Origin: an uncultured Lachnospiraceae bacterium
Lineage (GTDB): Bacteria > Bacillota > Clostridia > Lachnospirales > Lachnospiraceae
Direction of reading: 5' to 3'
Assembly: GCA_910579615.1 (NCBI GenBank)
Contig: CAJTUA010000020.1
Location: 18,334-82,333, forward strand
DNA: 64,000 nucleotides
The notes below the pieces were generated by a model. It worked only from the letters and a program-made list of their open reading frames with translations, did not search any database and had not been told where the DNA came from. This document shows positions 1-7,919 of this stretch, piece after piece. The position numbers and the translations under genes were made by a program. Each line of letters starts with the position of its first letter. Position 1 is the stretch's first letter.

Positions 1-482
1 GGCTTCTCTGCTATGGTATACCACTCCCTCGGGATTTCCGGAAGGACAGGCACTGCTTTTACCGTGAGGTTGGTTTTTTGTTTTAATTTATTCACACTAT
101 CCCACATTGTGATAGTCGTTGTCCCCGCAGAAAGCGCGGTCAGCTCCCCGGTTACCTTGTTGATGCCCGCGACCTCCGGGTTTGAGGAATACCAACGGAT
201 TTTTACGTTATCCCGTCGGTTTTCCACCACGGTATAACGGTGGTGGTCACCCACCCAGAGCTCGTTGACGGCGTTTGCAATTTTGGTATATGGTTTTTCT
301 GCGGTGTTGAAATGGTGGATGATGGTGGTGTCCTTTGGCGGCGTAAAGCCGTCCACGATAACTTTATCATCAATTTCGTAAGAACCTGCGTAAATGTTTG
401 TTGCAGTCTGCAAAAAAATAAAAATGAATGCCAGGATGAAGCATAAAACCCTTTTCTTGTAAGATTTTTTCATACAATACAT
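1..482 (-). CDS. Secreted protein with bacterial Ig-like (Big_2) domain, partial
   Basis: Minus-strand reading frame that is open to the window edge, so its C-terminus is missing. The start ATG at 482 has a GAGGTGA site 8 nt upstream; a second in-frame ATG at 473 is less well spaced. The N-terminus is a signal peptide (KKSYKKR followed by a hydrophobic stretch, ending near NIYAG). Residues from about 90 contain YSSNPEVAGINKVTGELTAL and SAGTTTITM, the hallmark of a Big_2 Ig-like cell-surface domain. The protein is therefore probably exported and may be surface-bound or adhesive; the missing part would decide. Its promoter is probably the minus-strand extended -10 in the repeat at 621-743. Confidence 0.75.
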   Translation of the reverse strand, partial: MYCMKKSYKKRVLCFILAFIFIFLQTATNIYAGSYEIDDKVIVDGFTPPKDTTIIHHFNTAEKPYTKIANAVNELWVGDHHRYTVVENRRDNVKIRWYSSNPEVAGINKVTGELTALSAGTTTITMWDSVNKLKQKTNLTVKAVPVLPEIPREWYTIAEK

Positions 483-697
483 TATAATTCACCTCACTTT
501 AAAATTTCTTCATTTTGTTCCGGCTTCCAGCCACATACCCCGGCTCATCCCCCCGCAACCTGCGGTGCGGCAATGCAGGTGCCATTCCCGGCAGCGTTTT
601 AATGTTTTGTTTCTTGCAGCAGCTGTTTGCATCTTTATCGTACCATATTCCTTCCGAAATGTACATGATGTAATATAATATTTTTCACCGGGAAAAA

Positions 698-706
698 ATT
701 ATAGCA
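698..706 (-). promoter_or_regulatory. Extended -10 promoter element (minus strand), copy 1
   Basis: Reads TGCTATAAT on the minus strand, an extended -10 box with no good -35. It would drive the Ig-like protein gene that starts at 482, leaving a leader of about 200 nt. The identical element occurs in the second repeat copy. Confidence 0.45.
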
Positions 707-711
707 CGTCA

Positions 712-740
712 TTGACACAACGTCTTTACGACAGTATAAT
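712..740 (+). promoter_or_regulatory. Consensus sigma-A promoter pointing into the LRR gene from behind (copy 1)
   Basis: TTGACA at 712 and TATAAT at 735 with a 17-bp spacer, a perfect consensus. It points away from the Ig-like gene and into the 3' end of the convergent LRR lipoprotein gene. No ORF with a ribosome site follows, so any transcript would be antisense or untranslated. Confidence 0.65.
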
Positions 741-775
741 CGCGGCTCAAGGTTCTTTCTGCACGGTCGAATTTA

Positions 776-2854
776 TTATTTGTTTTGAAGTTCAGAAAAG
801 AAAGTATTTGATACTTCCACCATCCCATCCTCCGCGATGAAAAGCTTAATTTCCTGCGAATTCCGTATATTCTTTACAACGACACCGTTTCGGACTCCAT
901 AGAAATTGCAATACTTCGATACCTGGAAGCGCAGCCCTTTGTTACCATCATACACCGCCCCGGAAAATGTGGCAGCGCGGGATTCCGCATAGCCAATCAG
1001 CCGCAGAGAATTTTCATAAGTGGCGAGGTATTGACCGAAGCTCCAATACTCGACCGCTAAAATATTGTCCAAATCCATGGTTCCATAGTTCACTTTCCGA
1101 AGGTAATTGAAACATTCCGCATTCAAAATCAAATTTATTTTCCCATCCGATTCATCCGCATCCACAAGATAAAAATAATTCCAGACGGTATCATCATACT
1201 TGTATTTATGGCGGGCAAAGCCCTGGTTGATTCCGTTGATATAAAAACCAGTTTCATCAGAATAAAGCTGCTCCTCGACCCCATCGCCATCAAGATCAAT
1301 CAGATAGCCGGTTTTTCCGGTACAGTCACATTCCGTCATGCCGGAAACGGTAATTGGTTGGTACTCAATGTCCACAGGAATTGTGCCAGTGTCCAGTATG
1401 CTGCGTGGTGCAAGAATTTCGTTATTGCAAAAGCTGATATAGATATCCTTATCCGGCATTCCGGAATCGTAGATGTATGAATCGTAGATGAATGTGTAGG
1501 GAGAGAAAAGGCTGAAGTTCTTCACCCGACTATCCGTGCAGCCGAGAGTTTCCAATTTCTTCAGTCCGGAAAAGTCCAAATATTCCACATTCTTAATGTT
1601 TTCCAGGAACAGCATTTTGATATTATCGCAATCACTTATTTGTATGTTGCAGGTAGAGGATAGTGTAGCTTCTTTCAATGCACTTAAATTCGATAAAGAA
1701 ATCGGGCTTTGGCAGAGAACTTTTAAATGTTTCAGTTCCGGAATGTTTTGGATTGTAATATCCTTTGAAGCATCCCGGACAGATAAATATAATTCCTCTA
1801 AACAAGAAAAATCAAAAGCATTTTTTACCTGGTTCCAAAAAATATCTTCTGGGATGTCGAGTGCAAGCATATGTAAGTTTTCTAATTTACAATCAAAAGC
1901 CGGCACGGCACCTGCATAATATTCAAACCCCTCAATGGAATCGCAGCCCTCCAATGTGATTTTACAAGTCTCAACAGATTTATGCGGCGCCAGGTAGAGG
2001 TAGCGGAGCTTTGGCGCGTTCTTTATCGTCACACTTTGGACTTTTGTTAGAAACTGGACGCTTTCCAGCTCTGGCATATTTTCCGCGTGGAAAGATTCAA
2101 GGTATTTCATTTGGCCCGTCTGGTCAAAAAAATCTTCACGCGCCGAACCCTCATCAATTGCCACAAAGCGCAGCTTTGGGAAATACTCAATCCCTTCCAG
2201 TGAGACGACATGATTCAGCCAAAAATACATAATCTCCTCGAATTCATTATGCGGATCATTTACGTAATAATATTCTGAGCTTTCGTCGCGGCCTTCCATA
2301 TCAAAATATGTGTTGCGCAGCTCCGTCAGTTGCTCGCGCTCTTCAAGGGTAAGGATGCCGTTTTTATCCGTATCAATTAGAGCGGAGAGCAGCCCACGGA
2401 AGGCCTCGTCCGGGAAATATTCCTCTGATAGAGGGATTTCACCCTCGGCGAGTACAGGCGTAGGTGTAAGTGTGGGCGTAGGCGTTGGGGTAGATGTAGG
2501 AGCAAGCGTTGGTGTTGGTGTTGGTATGGATGTAGGCGTTGGAGCAGGAGTCTGTGTAATGGTTGGTGTAGGTTCTGGTGCGGCAGGTGAAGGCGGCGTA
2601 ACGGTTGGTGGTTCTGTAATGGTTGGTATAATCGTTGGTGGTTCTGTAACCGTTGGTGTCGCGGTTGGCGTCTCCGTAACCGTTGCTGTAACAGTGGCGG
2701 AAGGTTCTGATGTGGCAGGCGCAGGTGTTATTATCGTTGATGCTATTGAAGTCGGTGTGGTACTGGATAAAACGCCGGGAGCCGTTTTCGCATCGTTCGA
2801 GCAGCCTGATAAAAATAAAACAATAAGCAAAACGCTTGAAAAACACTTTTTCAT
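776..2854 (-). CDS. LRR-type surface lipoprotein with Thr/Pro-rich linker
   Basis: A 692-residue lipoprotein. The signal peptide ends in the lipobox LSGC (Cys18), so it should be anchored to the outer face of the membrane. Residues about 25-135 are a Thr/Pro-rich low-complexity linker. Next comes an EF-hand-like loop (DTDKNGILTLEE, about 163-174) and then irregular leucine-rich repeats of the ELESVQFLTKVQSVTI kind. A second DLDGDGVEE calcium-loop-like motif lies near residue 525. The C-terminal 130 residues match no family I recognise. The ribosome site is AGAAAGGAG, 12 nt before ATG. A surface binding protein is likely; the ligand is unknown. Confidence 0.75.
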   Translation of the reverse strand: MKKCFSSVLLIVLFLSGCSNDAKTAPGVLSSTTPTSIASTIITPAPATSEPSATVTATVTETPTATPTVTEPPTIIPTITEPPTVTPPSPAAPEPTPTITQTPAPTPTSIPTPTPTLAPTSTPTPTPTLTPTPVLAEGEIPLSEEYFPDEAFRGLLSALIDTDKNGILTLEEREQLTELRNTYFDMEGRDESSEYYYVNDPHNEFEEIMYFWLNHVVSLEGIEYFPKLRFVAIDEGSAREDFFDQTGQMKYLESFHAENMPELESVQFLTKVQSVTIKNAPKLRYLYLAPHKSVETCKITLEGCDSIEGFEYYAGAVPAFDCKLENLHMLALDIPEDIFWNQVKNAFDFSCLEELYLSVRDASKDITIQNIPELKHLKVLCQSPISLSNLSALKEATLSSTCNIQISDCDNIKMLFLENIKNVEYLDFSGLKKLETLGCTDSRVKNFSLFSPYTFIYDSYIYDSGMPDKDIYISFCNNEILAPRSILDTGTIPVDIEYQPITVSGMTECDCTGKTGYLIDLDGDGVEEQLYSDETGFYINGINQGFARHKYKYDDTVWNYFYLVDADESDGKINLILNAECFNYLRKVNYGTMDLDNILAVEYWSFGQYLATYENSLRLIGYAESRAATFSGAVYDGNKGLRFQVSKYCNFYGVRNGVVVKNIRNSQEIKLFIAEDGMVEVSNTFFSELQNK
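2440..2760. repeat. Low-complexity Thr/Pro-coding repeat tract
   Basis: Irregular GGTGT/GGCGTTGGT-like repeats on the plus strand encode the Thr-Pro linker of the LRR lipoprotein on the minus strand. Such tracts often vary in length between strains. They also open a spurious Val/Gly-rich ORF on the other strand. Confidence 0.7.
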
Positions 2855-2915
2855 ATTCTGAAAATACTCCTTTCTGATATTTTAAACATTTTTGCTGGTG
2901 GATTAAGGTTTCATT

Positions 2916-2943
2916 CTGCCCTGACAAATCTGTATCAGGGCAG
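2916..2943 (-). terminator. Hairpin after the subtilase gene
   Basis: Perfect 9-bp inverted repeat (CTGCCCTGA / TCAGGGCAG, 10-nt loop) between the subtilase stop and the LRR lipoprotein start on the minus strand. No clear T-run follows, so it may be a weak terminator or an mRNA-stabilising hairpin. Confidence 0.4.
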
Positions 2944-3027
2944 ACCACTTTACCTTGGCAAATCACCAATCTTGAATGGGTGGGCAATTCTCAGTGGATT
3001 TTTGCCTGACGATATACGGCAGAAGAT

Positions 3028-5406
3028 TTATTCTTTGCCGGGGCTACTATTCTGGAATTGCTTTGTGTCTGGATTAAAATATGGTTTACCACTAGTTATT
3101 CTTGTATTTTTAAATATTCCGGCATCCATCTTATTCCAAAAATTGGAATTTGTGTAATATTTTTCATTTGTTGGTTTGAACAGCGCGCTACTTTTGCAAA
3201 CCTCTCTGGCATACAAATCAAAGTTAATTAAACGAAATTTATTTTCAAAACTATAATCAGATAAGTCAAAAATCGATATATCAAGACAATCGTAGCTGCT
3301 ATAATTCGTTGAGGAAGTGGAACTGGAATCGCTCATAACACTGAAGTTTCTCAGAGCGCGTTGGCAAACGATTTGAGCAGCCTTATTTCTTTCAGATATG
3401 TAGTTTACATCGTCAGCTTTATCGTGATGTATTAATTTCCATACCTTGTCGTTATCTAAATCTTCAGCCGTACTATGTACAAATATATCCGCAATGGAAT
3501 GCAAAGTCAATCCATATATAAATAATCCTTTATGAATTGGATCATTTGCATTGAAATTTAACTTATCCGTTCTTCCGCCACTTTTAGAAGCGGATATATT
3601 GCCAATCATATTTTCCACCTCTGCCCATGTAACATCATTTTTATGCAAATAGGTATCATCAATAATATTGTTGAGGGCATAAATTGTTGAACCATTCTGC
3701 TTGATAGTTACAAATGCGGAAGCTGTAGTATATACATTACCTCTAACCATTGCACGAGCAATCCTCGAAAGATATAAAGTGCCTGCAATATAATTTGCAG
3801 GAATATATTTTTCATGGTCATTGACGGCAGTACCATCTCCATATTCATTATAAAAGGCGTATCCATGGAAATATGGATTAACATACATGTTGTCTAATTT
3901 GGGATCGTCCCAATCAGACATAATACACCCTGCCATAATTATGGCTCGTCCATTGTCATTTTTAACATATAATTCATCCAATAGTGCCATGTGTTCATAT
4001 TCGCCTTCGTTATTAAGATACCAAGCGCCTTCCACAATATCTTTTGGTAATTCTGTAGTCGGAATACGGTTTGGATTATGGATATTGCAAATTTCAATTG
4101 CAAGTTTCATTAATGTAGCAAAATCATCACAATATTTTGCGTATGGCTTTAATGCATCAAAAACAATACACCCAAAGTTATAATCTACAAGACCATAACC
4201 GTACCGGGAATCATTTTTCCATAGGTTTGCACTGATATCTAATACGCAGCGTACATAATTTGCTGACATACTAAGATCGCGTTCCCATAATTTGGATGCA
4301 ATTGCAGTTACATGAGGGGCGGCATAACTTGTACCTGAATGTGTGGACATAGTATCAAACACATCAGTAGAGGTAATTAACTCACCCGGAGCCAGAAGTT
4401 CCACTGACCCTTGCAATGGGCTAAAAGAACACAATTCTCCCTGACTGTTGATTGCCCCTACAGCAATAACCTCCGGATATGCTGCGGGATAAGCGACATA
4501 TCCCTCGTTGCCAGCAGCAGCAATAAGCAAGATTCCCGCATCATACGCACGCTGTATCGCAGCTTTTAACTCTGGCGAATCAGTGGCGGTGGTAAAACTT
4601 AGATTAATAATATGTACTTCCCTGCTGATTGCCCAGTCAATTGCTTCTACAACACGCGAAATAGGTGCTTCGTTAGCAGCATCAAGCACTCTTGCCGAGT
4701 ATAAAAGCACATTTGGGTTGCCGCCAGTGACACCTATATCATTTTCTTGTGCGGCAATTACTCCGGCAATATTTGTGCCATGTCCTGAGAAGTCTTCATA
4801 TAAGATGGCAATATCATTCTCGCTGCGACCGTCGATAAAATCCTTACGTTCTTCGACATTAATGTCACAAGAGAAATTCACCCCGGAATCAATGATTGCT
4901 ACTTTTACAGGTTCGGTAGATGGCTGCGCCGCAAAATTAGCACTTTGAAAACCTGAGAGCATATCAAAATTCCAGTTATATTCATCTGTTGATGCCAATT
5001 CTTCAAAAATATCGCCGCTTTCAACAAATTTTTTCGACTGGTATTCCTCAAGTGCATTCTCCAAATCTTGCATGCTTTCAAAAAGTTCATCGGACTCCGC
5101 GCTGGCATTGATCACCAGTTCCATAAAACGTTCATAGGTATCTTCGGAGTTTAACTCCGAAACATTGGAAGCTTCTTCTTGCTGCTGTAATGCCTCTGCC
5201 ACATAGATTTCATCTTGCTGCATGGTGTTTGTCAAACCTACCTCTGGTTTCTTCTCGAATTTCTCGTCCTTCTCTTCGGAAAAATACAAATACTGCCTGT
5301 TTGGCATAATCGAAGCCTTTGCTGCTTCCGGTGCGAAGGAAAATGCATTCGCAGTAGTCAGGGCAAAAACCAATGCCCTCTTGTAAAACAATTTCGTCTT
5401 TCCCAT
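3028..5406 (-). CDS. Secreted subtilisin-like (S8) protease with putative Zn-phospholipase-like C-terminal domain
   Basis: The preferred start is ATG at 5406 (AGAGG 6 nt upstream); a longer frame opens at 5442. The 792-residue product has a signal peptide (about 1-30) and an acidic, helical pro-region (about 40-160). The S8 catalytic domain has Asp173 (IIDSGV), His209 (SGHGTNIAG), oxyanion Asn300 (AAAGNEG) and Ser360 (SGTSYAAP), so it should be active. The last 330 residues hold an HSIADIFVHS motif (HxxxDxxxH) and HHDKADD. These recall zinc-dependent phospholipase C/P1-nuclease-like folds, but the match is by motif only. A paralogue with the same architecture starts at 50484. It lies next to a secreted-peptide gene and an HTH/TPR regulator, so peptide processing is a plausible inferred role. 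Confidence 0.85.
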   Translation of the reverse strand: MGKTKLFYKRALVFALTTANAFSFAPEAAKASIMPNRQYLYFSEEKDEKFEKKPEVGLTNTMQQDEIYVAEALQQQEEASNVSELNSEDTYERFMELVINASAESDELFESMQDLENALEEYQSKKFVESGDIFEELASTDEYNWNFDMLSGFQSANFAAQPSTEPVKVAIIDSGVNFSCDINVEERKDFIDGRSENDIAILYEDFSGHGTNIAGVIAAQENDIGVTGGNPNVLLYSARVLDAANEAPISRVVEAIDWAISREVHIINLSFTTATDSPELKAAIQRAYDAGILLIAAAGNEGYVAYPAAYPEVIAVGAINSQGELCSFSPLQGSVELLAPGELITSTDVFDTMSTHSGTSYAAPHVTAIASKLWERDLSMSANYVRCVLDISANLWKNDSRYGYGLVDYNFGCIVFDALKPYAKYCDDFATLMKLAIEICNIHNPNRIPTTELPKDIVEGAWYLNNEGEYEHMALLDELYVKNDNGRAIIMAGCIMSDWDDPKLDNMYVNPYFHGYAFYNEYGDGTAVNDHEKYIPANYIAGTLYLSRIARAMVRGNVYTTASAFVTIKQNGSTIYALNNIIDDTYLHKNDVTWAEVENMIGNISASKSGGRTDKLNFNANDPIHKGLFIYGLTLHSIADIFVHSTAEDLDNDKVWKLIHHDKADDVNYISERNKAAQIVCQRALRNFSVMSDSSSTSSTNYSSYDCLDISIFDLSDYSFENKFRLINFDLYAREVCKSSALFKPTNEKYYTNSNFWNKMDAGIFKNTRITSGKPYFNPDTKQFQNSSPGKE

Positions 5407-5547
5407 TTTTAACCTCTTTTCTGTTTTGCTTTCAGGACACACGCGTTTATATCCTGATGGTTTCCGTAACAGCTGTTTACATTCTCATTATATAGTATCC
5501 TTCCCGAAATGAACATGATGTAATATAATGTTTTTCACCGGGAAAAA

Positions 5548-5556
5548 ATTATAGCA
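5548..5556 (-). promoter_or_regulatory. Extended -10 promoter element for the subtilase gene
   Basis: TGCTATAAT on the minus strand, identical to copy 1. Transcription from here gives a leader of about 135 nt before the subtilase ATG at 5406. It nearly abuts the plus-strand -35 at 5562, so polymerase binding on the two strands would compete. Confidence 0.5.
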
Positions 5557-5561
5557 CGTCA

Positions 5562-5590
5562 TTGACACAACATCTTTACTACAGTATAAT
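5562..5590 (+). promoter_or_regulatory. Consensus sigma-A promoter of the small peptide gene
   Basis: TTGACA at 5562-5567 and TATAAT at 5585-5590 with a 17-bp spacer. The predicted start site near 5597 leaves a leader of about 50 nt before the ATG at 5647. A consensus promoter with a good ribosome site implies strong expression of a very small product. Confidence 0.8.
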
Positions 5591-5646
5591 CGCAGCTGTT
5601 ACATAAAATCAAAGCGCACGTAGTATCGTGCAGAAAGAGGTAGTTT

Positions 5647-5805
5647 ATGAAAAAAACAGGAAAAAATGCAACCCGTTTTTTGGCAGCAGCCCTTGTATCT
5701 CTCCTGCTGCTCTTCACAGTACAGCAAAGAGGGGCGGTATGCTATCAATGCAATAACCATTATTCTGATAAAATCCCTTTTGGCGATAAGGACGGAAATA
5801 ATTAG
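5647..5805 (+). CDS. Small secreted peptide (52 aa), candidate signal precursor
   Basis: Not recognised as a known family. The ATG at 5647 is preceded by AGAAAGAGG with a 6-nt spacer and by a consensus promoter. The product begins KKTGKNATR and continues with a hydrophobic core (FLAAALVSLLLLFTV). A short polar tail follows, containing CYQC and ending IPFGDKDGNN. It looks like a signal peptide plus a mature part of about 20-25 residues. It ends 16 nt before the convergent stop of the HTH/TPR regulator and is divergent from the subtilase gene. A peptide pheromone precursor is the main hypothesis; a small toxin or membrane peptide is the alternative. Confidence 0.6.
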   Translation: MKKTGKNATRFLAAALVSLLLLFTVQQRGAVCYQCNNHYSDKIPFGDKDGNN

Positions 5806-5820
5806 CACTTACCGAAGATT

Positions 5821-7683
5821 CTAGGATTCCTCACCATAATGTTCCCTGTAATATTGCTGGGCAATTGCAAGGTCTTTCTCATTCTTTACCAGAGCGCAAA
5901 GAACAATGACATCTTTTAACATTGCCCGGCAATATTCCTTGTCCGTATCGCCTGCCTCCTCCAAGGCACATAAATATGACATAAGGTTAAAATGTAATAA
6001 ACTTATCCTCCCGCAGTCTAAGGAAAACCGTATCACCTTTTCGCTTAATTCCAAAGATTCCTTCCAGGGCTCTTTCTGCGCGGCTAAATTTCCCAACATC
6101 ACACTATAAGAGGCAAAATGGTATTTTTCCTTTACCTTGCTTTTGTGGTAAGTGTCCAATACTTTTTCATAAAGTGCAAAATATTCTTCCATCCTCCCCG
6201 TTTTCCGGAGCATAATCGCAATCTGGTTGATATAGTTTGCTTCCATCCGGAATGGCGGCCGGTACAGCGTCCTGCCAATGTCATAGGTTTCCCGGAGCAA
6301 GCGGTAATCTTCCTGTAAAACATCCTGATACCCGCGGCTTTCATTCGTATAATCAATCACATTTTCAAAATACCGGATGGAGCGCTGGTTTTCAGGGAGG
6401 CTCATATCGATGCCCTTTTGGAGTTCACGGATATGCCGTTCCATTTCGATATGGCTTTGTTTGCTGACCAGGCGGGTTAACTCCTGCGCTTTTTCCAGCA
6501 TCTCTTCCGAATCGGTCAGGACCAGCCCGCTATACCTCGTCTTCGGTAAGTTTAATTTTCTCATCAATTTTTGGAAATTGTTTTTTTTCGGTTTTGTTTT
6601 GCGGTTTTCAATCTGCGAAAGCGCCCGCGGATTTTCAAAAATTCCGGAAATCATCTGTGCCTGTGTAAATCCCATCGTAAGCCGCCCGCCACGCAGCACC
6701 TCATAGTCCAAAAAATATTCGTGTTGGCAGCAATTAAACAATATGGAATCCTGCGGATACCATGCCTTCCCAAAAACATCATAGAGCCGTGTAAGGGTAT
6801 CCAGGTAACTTTTATATTTTTCTGCCTTCCGCTGCAGGGTATATACGGAAGTGCATCTTAACATCTGGCGCAGCAACGGAATCATGAAATATGAAATGCC
6901 GCAGTCCTGCAATTCCTCGAAAGCACTGTCACATAGCTCGAATGCGATTGTTTCTTTTTTTTCGGTTATATAACAGTCCGCCAACAGCCATACGCATTTG
7001 CAGAAAATTTTAGCATGTTCTTCGTGGTTTGAAATATGAGAATTGATATATTTTTGGCACCATTCCAGAACCTTGGTTGCTTCCCCGACGGAAATTGCTT
7101 CCTGCTCCCTAAGGACGCGTACAAGTGCCAGTAAATTTTCCAGCTCCGTGGCGGAAAGAACACAGGCGCTGTTTTTTGTATGTAAATAATCCGATGCCTT
7201 ATGCTGCTCTATCCAGGGATTGATAGGGAGTCCTGCCATAAGGATGGAAGAGCTTGTCAGCAACAGTGCCTCTGCCAATTCCTGGGCGGCGCGATTTTTA
7301 TCATCCATGATGTAATATTGGTACAATGCATGGCAGCGGTGGTAATACATCTGCTGCACAGGGTTTTTGGTCGGGTTTTCCTGCAAACGTGGCAGCAGCC
7401 AATATGCCCGGTCGCCGCGTCCGCGAAAGACAAGCTCCGGGAATCTGTCCAACGCATAAGACCATTTATAATCCTGCTCCGTCAGGATATATTCTATTTT
7501 ATCAGGCGCCCCGCCGAGTCGCTGCATCAAGATATGGGTAAGCAGGGCATCTGCATCAACCAGGTTGTGCTCAATTTGTTCAAGCAGCTGGGACGGACAT
7601 ACGCCTTTTGCCAGTTCTTTTACGGAGAGTTTTCTTTTCAACCGTATTTTTCGGATTAGTGTCCCTATCACATAAAAATTCAT
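5821..7683 (-). CDS. Two-headed HTH/TPR regulator (RRNPP-like), paralogue 1
   Basis: Start ATG 7683 (GGAAAGG 10 nt upstream), 620 residues, no signal peptide. Residues 6-60 form an XRE-like HTH (LIRKIRLKRKLSVKELAKGV, then LLEQIEHN). Residues about 90-325 are helical repeats of TPR type. A second HTH appears at about 330-385 (RLTMGFTQAQMISGIF, ALSQIENRKTKP, FQKLMRKLNL), followed by a second helical-repeat half. Cytoplasmic HTH-TPR proteins such as Rgg, PlcR and PrgX bind imported peptides; a single chain with two DNA-binding heads is unusual. Paralogues with the same layout start at 45070 and 47159. Peptide binding is inferred, not shown. Confidence 0.8.
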   Translation of the reverse strand: MNFYVIGTLIRKIRLKRKLSVKELAKGVCPSQLLEQIEHNLVDADALLTHILMQRLGGAPDKIEYILTEQDYKWSYALDRFPELVFRGRGDRAYWLLPRLQENPTKNPVQQMYYHRCHALYQYYIMDDKNRAAQELAEALLLTSSSILMAGLPINPWIEQHKASDYLHTKNSACVLSATELENLLALVRVLREQEAISVGEATKVLEWCQKYINSHISNHEEHAKIFCKCVWLLADCYITEKKETIAFELCDSAFEELQDCGISYFMIPLLRQMLRCTSVYTLQRKAEKYKSYLDTLTRLYDVFGKAWYPQDSILFNCCQHEYFLDYEVLRGGRLTMGFTQAQMISGIFENPRALSQIENRKTKPKKNNFQKLMRKLNLPKTRYSGLVLTDSEEMLEKAQELTRLVSKQSHIEMERHIRELQKGIDMSLPENQRSIRYFENVIDYTNESRGYQDVLQEDYRLLRETYDIGRTLYRPPFRMEANYINQIAIMLRKTGRMEEYFALYEKVLDTYHKSKVKEKYHFASYSVMLGNLAAQKEPWKESLELSEKVIRFSLDCGRISLLHFNLMSYLCALEEAGDTDKEYCRAMLKDVIVLCALVKNEKDLAIAQQYYREHYGEES

Positions 7684-7723
7684 TTGTTTATCGCCTTTCC
7701 TGCAAATAAAATTAGATAAAATT

Positions 7724-7752
7724 ATTATACCATACAAGCGATATACATACAA
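7724..7752 (-). promoter_or_regulatory. Promoter of HTH/TPR regulator 1
   Basis: On the minus strand TTGTAT (7752-7747) and TATAAT (7729-7724) are separated by 17 bp, giving a leader of about 35 nt before the ATG at 7683. Just upstream, TTCTAATTT near 7763 is mirrored by AAATTAGAA near 7849, a possible operator shared with the divergent reductase gene. Confidence 0.55.
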
Positions 7753-7919
7753 GAAAAACAAGTTCTAATTTGTCATATTTTGCGGATTGTTTCATCCTGC
7801 CGCCTTGGTATCAATATATTCCCTCAAAATGCCGATAAATAAAATTAGAATGAAACAGCCGTACAATACTTTTTTTAAGACACACCCTGGCAACAAATCA
7901 AATTTTAAGGAGGAACATT

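Larger units (their letters stand above)
621..743. repeat. 123-bp bidirectional promoter repeat, copy 1
   Basis: This stretch recurs at 5471-5593 with the same length and about 15 mismatches overall; the last 80 bp are about 95% identical. Each copy holds a consensus plus-strand promoter and a minus-strand extended -10. Each copy also lies upstream of a minus-strand gene for an exported protein (this one before the Ig-like protein, the other before the subtilase). Copy 1 has no small ORF behind its plus-strand promoter, unlike copy 2. Confidence 0.85.
5471..5593. repeat. 123-bp bidirectional promoter repeat, copy 2
   Basis: Second copy of the element at 621-743. Here it separates two divergent genes: the subtilase (minus, start 5406) and a 52-residue secreted peptide (plus, start 5647). 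Both promoter signals are conserved, which suggests the two genes are co-regulated from one control region. Confidence 0.85.

Noticed and set aside
2310..2861. Plus-strand Val/Gly-rich frame opposite the LRR lipoprotein
   Set aside because: Mirror image of the Thr/Pro linker; composition explained by the repeat.
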